A stretch of DNA of 64,000 nucleotides from the NCBI GenBank assembly GCA_028278225.1, contig JANQEU010000104.1, positions 1 through 64,000 on the forward strand. Reading direction: 5' to 3'. This stretch comes from Cyclobacteriaceae bacterium. GTDB lineage: Bacteria; Bacteroidota; Bacteroidia; Cytophagales; Cyclobacteriaceae. The position numbers were made by a program, and so were the translations under genes. A model generated the notes under the pieces. The model did not search any database. It was not told the DNA's origin and saw only the letters and a program-made list of their open reading frames with translations. Below, in pieces: positions 7,602-14,140 of this stretch (the stretch's first letter is position 1; each line of letters opens with the position of its first letter).

Positions 7602-8156
7602 ATGACGACAGATTCCTCCAAAGTAACAATACACATGGTTTCAAGTCTTGACGGCTTTATAGCTAAAAAAGACGAAAGTGTTTCCTGGCTTCAATCGACT
7701 GACAGCTACGAGAAAGGCGTTACGCTTACCGAGGAGGACGTGGCGGAGTTCCTCGGAACAATAGACTGCTATGTAATGGGCTCCCGGACATATGAACATG
7801 CCCTGGAACTTGGGTGGCCCTATGGTGACGTGCCGGTAATTGTATTGACCCACAGGGACCTTACAACGGACAGGGAAAATGTCGAATTTTACTCCGGTGA
7901 CCTGAACGATCTCGTAAACGACCGGTTAAAACCAAATTACAGGAATATATGGATGGTCGGGGGATCCATGCTTGCCAGAGATTTCATCCGCTCGAACCTC
8001 GCAGATGACATAATTATATCGATCATGCCCGTCATTCTGGGTGATGGAACGCTGTTTTTCGACTACATCGGACAGGAACAAAGATTACACCTGAAAGACG
8101 TAACAGCTTACAAGGATGGAATGGTGGAATTGTGGTATGAAATAAAAAAGGGATAA
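7602..8156 (+). CDS. RibD C-terminal/dihydrofolate reductase-like protein
   Basis: A 184-residue protein from ATG 7602 (an upstream TTG at 7584 adds six residues and was not used). Features of the DHFR/RibD-C superfamily: ITIHMV-type first strand (VTIHMVSSLDGFIAKKD), SWLQSTD, CYVMGSRTYEHAL, VPVIVLTHRDL, IWMVGGSMLARDF for the NADPH phosphate region, and SIMPVILGDGTLFF near the end. Such proteins are NADPH-dependent reductases of unknown substrate, usually called YwjB/YyaP-like. It is a single gene convergent with the ABM-domain gene; a hairpin lies between them. Confidence 0.8.
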   Translation: MTTDSSKVTIHMVSSLDGFIAKKDESVSWLQSTDSYEKGVTLTEEDVAEFLGTIDCYVMGSRTYEHALELGWPYGDVPVIVLTHRDLTTDRENVEFYSGDLNDLVNDRLKPNYRNIWMVGGSMLARDFIRSNLADDIIISIMPVILGDGTLFFDYIGQEQRLHLKDVTAYKDGMVELWYEIKKG

Positions 8157-8201
8157 AACCTGCACAGCAGAGGTAAAGCCGCTGCGGGACGGCCCTACGG
8201 C

Positions 8202-8230
8202 TGACAGTAGCGGACATGCCACTACTGTCA
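8202..8230. terminator. Hairpin between convergent genes (terminator-like)
   Basis: TGACAGTAG (8202-8210) pairs perfectly with CTACTGTCA (8222-8230) across an 11-nt loop. There is no T-run on the plus strand, so intrinsic termination is uncertain; its position between convergent genes supports a bidirectional stop. Confidence 0.45.
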
Positions 8231-8287
8231 TTACCTAAGCCGTTTGATTCATTATTGTTGGGCAGGTCCATCACTTTTGACTGGTAA

Positions 8288-8665
8288 TCAACTTCTGCTA
8301 AAGCCAGAAACCGGATGGCTAAACTCAGCACCCATCTTCATTCCTATCGCGGCCTGCTTCAATTCCTCAGGAACCTCGCCACAGAAAAAAAACGGGCCAG
8401 GTACTGCGATCTCGACCAGCTTTGGAAAATGATTTGCAGCTGTCCCACCCAGATGGGCACCCAAAGCAGTCCCGTCCTGAAACACGTCGTTCACTACCAG
8501 GGCATTCTGTTCGTCATCAGAATAGTAATGCATACTTAGCGTTCCCGGTTCGTTTTCCTTCATTTCCCTGAACACTTCATTGTAAATGGCTTTCAATTCA
8601 TCAAATTTCCCAGGCTTGGCTGTCCATTTGTAAAAAACCGTAATGTTTTGATCTGTCGTTTTCAT
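8288..8665 (-). CDS. Antibiotic biosynthesis monooxygenase (ABM)/YgiN-like protein
   Basis: From ATG 8665 the product is 125 residues. The ABM ferredoxin-like fold is visible: ITVFYKWTAKPGKFDELKAIY, then REMKENEPGTLSMHYYSDDEQNALVVNDVFQ and the helix ALGAHLGGTAANHFPKLVEI. Such proteins are small cofactor-free oxygenases or quinol-binding proteins. The ORF extends upstream to 8758 but those 31 residues cross the divergent promoter region and show no similarity, so the inner ATG was chosen. Divergent from a GlxA-type regulator, which is a likely controller. Confidence 0.75.
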   Translation of the reverse strand: MKTTDQNITVFYKWTAKPGKFDELKAIYNEVFREMKENEPGTLSMHYYSDDEQNALVVNDVFQDGTALGAHLGGTAANHFPKLVEIAVPGPFFFCGEVPEELKQAAIGMKMGAEFSHPVSGFSRS

Positions 8666-8707
8666 GTTTTTCGAATTTAAATACAATGCCAAAGATATGG
8701 CTGATTT

Positions 8708-8726
8708 ACACCCATACGTGGGGTGT
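8708..8726. promoter_or_regulatory. Inverted-repeat operator candidate
   Basis: ACACCC (8708-8713) and GGGTGT (8721-8726) form perfect 6-bp arms around a 7-bp spacer, in the divergent region between the ABM gene and the AraC-type regulator gene. Confidence 0.4.
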
Positions 8727-8744
8727 TTTACGACAATATATAGG

Positions 8745-8776
8745 GTTGATTCAGACATAGTAATCCATTAGCTTTG
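8745..8776 (+). promoter_or_regulatory. Bacteroidota-type promoter for the GlxA-like gene
   Basis: -33 element GTTG at 8745-8748 and -7 element TAGCTTTG at 8769-8776 (consensus TAnnTTTG), with a 20-bp spacer. Transcription would start only a few bases before the ATG at 8785, so the leader is very short. Confidence 0.55.
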
Positions 8777-8784
8777 CAAATATT

Positions 8785-9777
8785 ATGAAACATGTAAGCG
8801 TCCTGGTTCCGAAAGGAATAGTCATAGTTGATACCATTATAAGTTCCCTGAACCTATTTCAAATGGCTAACAAATTCTACCGTAGCAGTGGGTCTTCCGG
8901 TGAAGATCTGTTGGAGATAGAACTGGTTGGAGCGACCGGGGAGCCACAGACGTACAACAAGTTCTTTACAATAGCACCTGCCAAAACCATTCATGAAATA
9001 AGCAAGACCGACTTGATCATTGTGCCCGGGATTGCAGGGGATATGGATGAACAGATTAAACTTAATTACCCATTGATAAACTGGATAAAAGAGCAGCGAA
9101 TTCAACATCATGCGGAGATCGCCAGTCTTTGCCGGGGAGCATTTCTTCTGGCTGAAACCGGCTTAATGAACGGAAAGTCATGTGCCACTCACTGGCTGAC
9201 GCATGACAAATTCAGACAAATGTATCCGAATGTTAATCTGATTCCTGAAAAGATAATCAGTGAGGACAATGGTATTTACTCCAGTGGCGGTGCTTATTCT
9301 TTTTTGAACCTGCTGCTGCACCTCATTGAAAAATACTATGGCAGGGAAACAGCCATCTGGTGTTCCAAGGTTTCTGAGATCGAATTTGACAGAACGGACC
9401 AAAATCAGTTTGTGATATTCAATGGCCAGAAGGAGCATACCGACAAGGCGATCAAGGCTACGCAAGAATATGTCGAGGAACATTATGCGGAAAGGATAAG
9501 TGTAGAACATCTGGCGCAACGGACGGCCACTAGCAACAGAAACTTTGTCAGAAGATTTAAAAAAGCAACAAACAACACCCCTATCGAATACATTCAGCGA
9601 GTGAGGATAGAAGCGGCAAAAAAGAAGCTGGAATCAACAACATTGGCAATTCATCAGGTGATGTACACCTCCGGCTATCATGATGATAAAACCTTCAGAA
9701 CGCTTTTTAAGCGATACACCGGTCTGACACCACTTGAATATCGAAACAAATACAACCGGGAAATGGCTTTCTCATAA
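8785..9777 (+). CDS. GlxA-family transcriptional regulator (DJ-1/PfpI domain plus AraC HTH)
   Basis: A 330-residue protein. Residues about 1-195 form a DJ-1/PfpI-like domain (VSVLVPKGIVIVDT, then LIIVPGIAGDMDEQ, then the nucleophile-elbow segment IASLCRGAFLLAETG and ATHWLTHDKF). Residues about 225-325 form the AraC-type double HTH: EHLAQRTATSNRNFVRRFKK and TSGYHDDKTFRTLFKRYTG ending LTPLEYRNKY. Family members sense small molecules through the PfpI domain and activate neighbouring catabolic or stress genes. The divergent ABM-like gene is the probable target. Confidence 0.85.
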   Translation: MKHVSVLVPKGIVIVDTIISSLNLFQMANKFYRSSGSSGEDLLEIELVGATGEPQTYNKFFTIAPAKTIHEISKTDLIIVPGIAGDMDEQIKLNYPLINWIKEQRIQHHAEIASLCRGAFLLAETGLMNGKSCATHWLTHDKFRQMYPNVNLIPEKIISEDNGIYSSGGAYSFLNLLLHLIEKYYGRETAIWCSKVSEIEFDRTDQNQFVIFNGQKEHTDKAIKATQEYVEEHYAERISVEHLAQRTATSNRNFVRRFKKATNNTPIEYIQRVRIEAAKKKLESTTLAIHQVMYTSGYHDDKTFRTLFKRYTGLTPLEYRNKYNREMAFS

Positions 9778-9916
9778 GCTATTAAACCGTAGTGAAACAC
9801 AGCAAAGCGCTAAATATAAATGTCATTGAAACGGACGGTTGTTAAAAATCTTCTCAAAGACTCCCTCCTTCCGTTTTCGTCCATTCGAAACTTGTCAATT
9901 ATCTTTCCGTATATTT

Positions 9917-9933
9917 ACTTTGTATTTCAAAGT
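9917..9933. promoter_or_regulatory. Palindromic operator, copy 1 (ACTTTG-N5-CAAAGT)
   Basis: Perfect 6-bp arms ACTTTG and CAAAGT with spacer TATTT. The site ends 8 bp before the ATG at 9942. The same site recurs at 11251-11267 before creD, and the following bases (ACTTT-AA) are also shared. The likely binder is the winged-helix regulator encoded at 10538. Confidence 0.65.
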
Positions 9934-9941
9934 ACTTTTAA

Positions 9942-10556
9942 ATGAAAGAAAAATACATAGAGGATCTGAAAGAAATCAAGGATATCATGAACCGATCGTC
10001 AAGGTTCATATCCCTGAGTGGTTTTTCCGGAATATCGGCAGGCATATCAGCGCTACTGGGTGCGTACATGGCATATCGGACAGTGTACGTTTATCAGGAC
10101 GATCTTGGCTATGGAAGTGTAATCCTTACCAATGAAAGTCTTTTCCAGTTACTCCTTATAGCCACCGGAACGCTCCTGCTCGCCATTGGGACCGGGATAT
10201 ACTTTACTACCCGTGAAACTAAAAAGCGAAATCAACGAATCTGGGATCATCAGACCAGGAGGCTATTGATTAACCTGGCAATACCTCTGATAACCGGTGG
10301 TATACTATGCCTGATGCTACTGCTCAAAGGATACCTAGGTGTAGTGGCTCCCCTGAGCTTAATATTTTACGGTCTCGCACTTGTAAATGCCAGTAAATAC
10401 ACACTGAACGAAATAAGAAGTTTAGGCCTGATAGAAATCATCCTCGGACTGGTCGCAATACACTTCATCGGGTTCGGGTTACTATTCTGGTCGATCGGAT
10501 TCGGGCTTCTTCACATAGTGTACGGTATAGTTATGCAATGGAGATACAGGTCGTGA
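9942..10556 (+). CDS. Polytopic membrane protein linked to winged-helix regulator
   Basis: A 204-residue integral membrane protein with about five to six hydrophobic spans: residues about 22-45 (LSGFSGISAGISALLGAYMA), 68-88 (LLLIATGTLLLAIGTGIYF), 109-128 (LLINLAIPLITGGILCLMLL), 132-150, 162-180 and 182-198. A charged N-terminal stretch (KEKYIEDLKEIKDIM) and a loop with TRETKKRNQRIWDHQTRR are cytoplasmic. The function is not recognised. It shares a 19-bp overlap with the downstream regulator gene, a conserved-looking pairing, and starts right after a palindromic operator. It may be a membrane sensor or cargo of that regulator. Confidence 0.7.
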   Translation: MKEKYIEDLKEIKDIMNRSSRFISLSGFSGISAGISALLGAYMAYRTVYVYQDDLGYGSVILTNESLFQLLLIATGTLLLAIGTGIYFTTRETKKRNQRIWDHQTRRLLINLAIPLITGGILCLMLLLKGYLGVVAPLSLIFYGLALVNASKYTLNEIRSLGLIEIILGLVAIHFIGFGLLFWSIGFGLLHIVYGIVMQWRYRS

Positions 10557-10849
10557 AGGAACTTCTGAAAGATTTAGACAAAGCATTTGAAAACAGAATT
10601 CGGCTGGGTATAATGTCGGCTCTTGCAGTCAACGAATATTTGGATTTCAATACATTAAAGGAGTTGCTTGATGTCACCGATGGGAATCTTGCAAGCCACT
10701 TAAGGGCACTGGAAAAAAACAAATACATAATGTTTAAAAAGGAATTTCTGGATAGGAAACCCAACACAAAATACTATGCTACAAATGACGGTAAAGAGGC
10801 TTTCAAAAAACACATCAATGCAATTGAACAATTGCTGAAAAGAAACTAA
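10538..10849 (+). CDS. Winged-helix transcriptional regulator (HTH_34/MarR-ArsR-like)
   Basis: A 103-residue single-domain winged-helix protein: an N-terminal helix (LKDLDKAFENRIRLGIMSAL), the HTH LDFNTLKELLDVTDGNLASHLRALE and the wing YIMFKKEFLDRKPNTKYYATN, with a C-terminal helix probably for dimerisation. This is the pattern of PF13601-type regulators, usually repressors. The ATG at 10538 overlaps the membrane-protein gene by 19 bp; a GTG at 10553 would give a GTGA overlap and a five-residue shorter product. Two palindromic sites in the same locus are its likely operators, making autoregulation and control of creD probable. Confidence 0.8.
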   Translation: MEIQVVKELLKDLDKAFENRIRLGIMSALAVNEYLDFNTLKELLDVTDGNLASHLRALEKNKYIMFKKEFLDRKPNTKYYATNDGKEAFKKHINAIEQLLKRN

Positions 10850-10915
10850 TGGCACAAGTAAGGAATCAAATGCCTGGAATATAGTCAGTTGGATTACACA
10901 TACAAACAAATTGCA

Positions 10916-11224
10916 ATGAAGAACAAAACACTTAAGATTATGCAGCACAAAAGAATTATCGGTATTCTACTCACTGTGGTATTTCTGTTGTGTATCCCAC
11001 TCGTGGCGATGCAGTTTACAGATGAAGTGATGTGGACGTTTGTCGATTTTGTGGTTATGGCAGTCATGTTGCTCGGCGCAGGTTTCATTTATGAGATTGT
11101 TATGAGGAAGGTGCACAAAATCCAGCACTGGATTATCCTGATCGTCGCTCTTTTATCAGTATTTCTCCTCACCTGGGCAGAACTTGCGGTCGGCATCTTC
11201 GGTACACCCCTGAGCGGGCAGTAA
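10916..11224 (+). CDS. Small membrane protein of unknown function
   Basis: From ATG 10916 the product is 102 residues with three hydrophobic segments: IIGILLTVVFLLCIPLVAM, WTFVDFVVMAVMLLGAGFIY and WIILIVALLSVFLLTWAELA, ending GIFGTPLSGQ. An upstream TTG at 10889 adds nine residues. The three-span pattern with WAELAVG in the last helix occurs in small uncharacterised membrane proteins found beside regulators. It lies between the winged-helix gene and creD. Function not assigned. Confidence 0.65.
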   Translation: MKNKTLKIMQHKRIIGILLTVVFLLCIPLVAMQFTDEVMWTFVDFVVMAVMLLGAGFIYEIVMRKVHKIQHWIILIVALLSVFLLTWAELAVGIFGTPLSGQ

Positions 11225-11250
11225 TAACTAAATAAAAATTTTCATTATAT

Positions 11251-11267
11251 ACTTTGAATTACAAAGT
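11251..11267. promoter_or_regulatory. Palindromic operator, copy 2 (ACTTTG-N5-CAAAGT)
   Basis: Perfect arms ACTTTG and CAAAGT with spacer AATTA, 19 bp before the creD ATG at 11287; second copy of the site at 9917-9933. Confidence 0.65.
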
Positions 11268-11286
11268 ACTTTCAAAATCAATAATC

Positions 11287-12627
11287 ATGAATTCAGAAAA
11301 CTCTCCAATTGAAAAAATCAGCAGTCTGATCAAAAATTCCGTGACTTTAAAACTTGTGACCATTACCATTCTTATGCTGCTACTGCTTATCCCGGCCACC
11401 ATGATCAAATCTATTATTCAGGAGCGGGAACAATTGAATAATGAAGTGATCAATGAGGTCAGTTCAAAGTGGGCGGATGAGCAGCAGATTAACGGGCCCA
11501 TTCTCACAATTCCATTGATCTATGAGTATAAGAAAGAAGACCAAAAAACTACTGCAACCAGATACTGGCACTTGCTGCCGGAAAACCTCAAAATTGATGG
11601 TAATATCCTTCCTGAAAAGTTGAAAAGGGGAATTTATGAAGTGGTCGTTTACAAATCAACGCTCAATGTTTCAGGTGATTTCAACCTCAATCATGAGCCC
11701 GATCCTCAAAATCTGAAAGAGATCCGGTATGATCAGGCCTTTCTGACAATTGGAATATCTGATTTAAGAGGAATTAAGAACCAGATCCATCTAAATTGGA
11801 ATGGGAAAAATTTGAAAGTCAAGCCTGGATCAAGGCTACCGGAACTTATCTATTCCGGCATTACCATTGATGTAACAAACCTGTCGGGGCAGCTTGCGGA
11901 GAAACCGGCATTTGACTTTTCTTTGGATCTCCAGGGAAGCAGGAACATTTCTTTCATTCCGATAGGCAACATCACAGCGGTAACATTAAAATCACCTTGG
12001 CAATCTCCGTCTTTCAATGGGAATTTTTTACCGGACACCAGAGCATTAGGTCCTGAAGGATTTACGGCCTCATGGTCAGTATTGCAACTTAACCGCAACT
12101 ACCCGCAAACATGGGTCGGCAATGGTAACAGACGGCAGATGCAGAACTCGTCCTTCGGAGTTGATCTGATATTACCGCTTGACGATTATCAAAAGGCATT
12201 CCGATCGGCAAAATATGCGGTTATGACGATTTCCCTTACCTTTTTGATCTTTTTTCTAGTTGAGATCCTGAACAAAAGGAAAATCCATCCTTTTCAATAT
12301 GCTCTGGTGGGACTTGCTTTATGTCTGTTTTACATCCTGCTTGTTTCTATCTCAGAACACTCAAATTTCAACCTTGCTTATGGAATTTCCAGTGCAGGAA
12401 TAGTTTTCATGATCTCCACTTATTCCTTCAGTGTTTTCAGGAAAATAAACCTGTCACTACTTTTGGTTGCCACGCTTTCTGCGATTTACGGATTCCTTTT
12501 TGTCACGCTGCAATTAGCTGATTACGCACTATTGATGGGAAGTATCGGGTTAACACTCATACTTGGTCTGACTATGTATTTCACCAGAAATATCAACTGG
12601 TACAGTTTGAACATTGAAGCTGAATGA
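11287..12627 (+). CDS. creD: Inner membrane protein CreD
   Basis: From ATG 11287 the product is 446 residues (a TTG at 11254 adds 11). An N-terminal membrane helix (LVTITILMLLLLIPATMI) is followed by the family signature REQLNNEVINEVSSKWADEQQINGPILTIP, a large extracytoplasmic beta-rich domain, and about five or six hydrophobic spans after about residue 310 (AVMTISLTFLIFFLVEIL onward). This is CreD, known in Gammaproteobacteria as a CreBC-regulated envelope protein. Here it follows a winged-helix regulator rather than a two-component system, an arrangement seen in Bacteroidota, and carries the same operator as the regulator operon. Confidence 0.9.
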   Translation: MNSENSPIEKISSLIKNSVTLKLVTITILMLLLLIPATMIKSIIQEREQLNNEVINEVSSKWADEQQINGPILTIPLIYEYKKEDQKTTATRYWHLLPENLKIDGNILPEKLKRGIYEVVVYKSTLNVSGDFNLNHEPDPQNLKEIRYDQAFLTIGISDLRGIKNQIHLNWNGKNLKVKPGSRLPELIYSGITIDVTNLSGQLAEKPAFDFSLDLQGSRNISFIPIGNITAVTLKSPWQSPSFNGNFLPDTRALGPEGFTASWSVLQLNRNYPQTWVGNGNRRQMQNSSFGVDLILPLDDYQKAFRSAKYAVMTISLTFLIFFLVEILNKRKIHPFQYALVGLALCLFYILLVSISEHSNFNLAYGISSAGIVFMISTYSFSVFRKINLSLLLVATLSAIYGFLFVTLQLADYALLMGSIGLTLILGLTMYFTRNINWYSLNIEAE

Positions 12628-12647
12628 TCATTGATCTCACAGCCTCC

Positions 12648-12675
12648 CGGTAGGGTTTTTTATCAATTACCTGTA
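12648..12675 (+). promoter_or_regulatory. ECF (FecI-type) promoter before the sigma gene
   Basis: CGGTAGGGT at 12648-12656, a 13-bp spacer, then CCTGTA at 12670-12675. The same two blocks with the identical spacer occur at 16824-16851 before the lipoprotein gene. The start of the sigma ORF at ATG 12736 lies 60 bp downstream, consistent with an autoregulated operon. Confidence 0.65.
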
Positions 12676-12735
12676 ACAATATCAGCCGGATCTTTACGTT
12701 TCACATGGTTATATTGCGATACCAGAAGCGTATTT

Positions 12736-13257
12736 ATGTTCGGCACAGTTTCGAAGCGTTTTGACCAAAAGGATTTACGGGAGGTATACGAATTGTATTT
12801 CGAGCCTCTTCGTAACTTCCTTTATTATAAAGTCGGCGAAGTGGAGTTGGCAGAAGACATGGTACAGGAAACATTTGTCAAAGTATGGCAAAAAAGAGCT
12901 GAGGTCAGAAAGGACACTGTGAAGAGTCTGTTGTATACCATAGCGAACAACCTGGTGATCAACCATTTCAACCATCTGAAGGTTGTGTATGCACATGGTG
13001 AAAGTGTATCTGAAGACGATCACAAGGAACATGTGACTCCTGAGTTTATTTTTGAAGAAAAAGAATTTGAAAAGAAATTCAATCATATTCTTTCATTGTT
13101 ACCTGAAGGAAGCCGTGAGGTTTTCCTGATGAACCGGATTGACCAACTGAAATATGCCGAGATCGCGGAACGGATGAATATTTCGGTGAAGGCAATAGAA
13201 AAAAGAATGAGTAAGGCACTGGCAATTTTGCGTGAGGAGTTGGGCAGAAAAATTTAG
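12736..13257 (+). CDS. FecI-type ECF RNA polymerase sigma factor
   Basis: From ATG 12736 the product is 173 residues. Region 2 is seen as YELYFEPLRNFLYYKVG and AEDMVQETFVKVWQK, region 4 as LPEGSREVFLMNRIDQ and an HTH with YAEIAERMNISVKAIEKRM. This is the short FecI type that works with a FecR anti-sigma factor and is triggered through a TonB-dependent receptor. The longer ORF from 12631 would run through the promoter and shows no sigma similarity. The gene is followed by FecR with a one-base gap. Confidence 0.9.
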   Translation: MFGTVSKRFDQKDLREVYELYFEPLRNFLYYKVGEVELAEDMVQETFVKVWQKRAEVRKDTVKSLLYTIANNLVINHFNHLKVVYAHGESVSEDDHKEHVTPEFIFEEKEFEKKFNHILSLLPEGSREVFLMNRIDQLKYAEIAERMNISVKAIEKRMSKALAILREELGRKI

Positions 13258-13258
13258 A

Positions 13259-14140
13259 ATGGACGATCAGGACAAAAAATATCACGATTACCTGGACAAA
13301 AACGAGGATGACGGTCACCTGGATGAGGGTCTGAGATCTTTTCTGGACAAGAGCACCCGGGCTCAGCTATCCGGGTCCGGGAAAAGCCGTGAGGATATCT
13401 GGAAAGAGATTGAAGAACAGATCGGTGATGACGGAAGCCGGCACTTTCCCTACTACCGGCTGATTGCGGCGGTAGTTGCACTCCTGGTTGTGGCAACTGT
13501 AATTTTCCTTGTCAAAACTGGTGGTACCGAACTCATCACCGCGGAAGTGGCCCAGACCAAAGATGTCTTACTGCCAGACGGCAGTCAGGTCAAACTGAAC
13601 GCCGAATCTGCAATTGAATACAACAAATCCTGGGAGACAAGGGAACTTTCCCTCCGGGGTGAGGCCTTTTTTATGGTACAACCGGGGACGGATTTTACCG
13701 TGATCACCTCCCTGGGCAGTGTCAGCGTTCTGGGAACCTCATTCAATGTGCTCCAGCGTGATGACCGTCTGGAAGTGGCCTGCAAAACCGGAAAAGTACA
13801 GGTAAACCTGGAAGACAGAAACTTTTCCCGGGACCTTGTACCAGGTCAGATGTTAAGACTGGTTGCCGATTCCGTGCAATCCATGACGTTTAATACAGAG
13901 CTCATCGGCAGATGGCAAACGGGTGAATACTATTTTGAAGATCGTCCTGTTGCAGAAGTTTTGGATGAGTTGAGAAGGCAATACGATGTCATTCTCTCCC
14001 ACTCCGGGTTGGAAGGCAGGTCATTTAACGGGTATTTCATTAGTGATGATCTTGAGGCGGCTTTGACCATGATCTGCGAACCCCTTGACCTGACCTTTGC
14101 TATTCGTAATGATGAGGAAGTGATCATCAGACCAAATTGA
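13259..14140 (+). CDS. FecR-type anti-sigma factor
   Basis: From ATG 13259 the product is 293 residues: a cytoplasmic sigma-binding part (residues about 1-70), a single membrane helix (LIAAVVALLVVATVIFLV, about 73-90), and a periplasmic FecR domain with DVLLPDGSQVKLNAESAI, ELSLRGEAFFMV and SVSVLGTSFNV. A DUF4974-type C-terminal domain (YYFEDRPVAEVLDELRRQ) is expected to contact the STN domain of the receptor. It overlaps the next gene by 4 bp. In this family FecR relays the outer-membrane signal to the sigma factor. Confidence 0.9.
   Translation: MDDQDKKYHDYLDKNEDDGHLDEGLRSFLDKSTRAQLSGSGKSREDIWKEIEEQIGDDGSRHFPYYRLIAAVVALLVVATVIFLVKTGGTELITAEVAQTKDVLLPDGSQVKLNAESAIEYNKSWETRELSLRGEAFFMVQPGTDFTVITSLGSVSVLGTSFNVLQRDDRLEVACKTGKVQVNLEDRNFSRDLVPGQMLRLVADSVQSMTFNTELIGRWQTGEYYFEDRPVAEVLDELRRQYDVILSHSGLEGRSFNGYFISDDLEAALTMICEPLDLTFAIRNDEEVIIRPN

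Noticed and set aside
9839..10135. Plus-strand ORF of 98 codons near the membrane-protein gene
   Set aside because: Overlaps the better supported membrane protein frame and the operator; lacks domains.
12631..12735. N-terminal extension of the FecI sigma ORF
   Set aside because: It would cover the ECF promoter and shows no sigma similarity; ATG 12736 is preferred.
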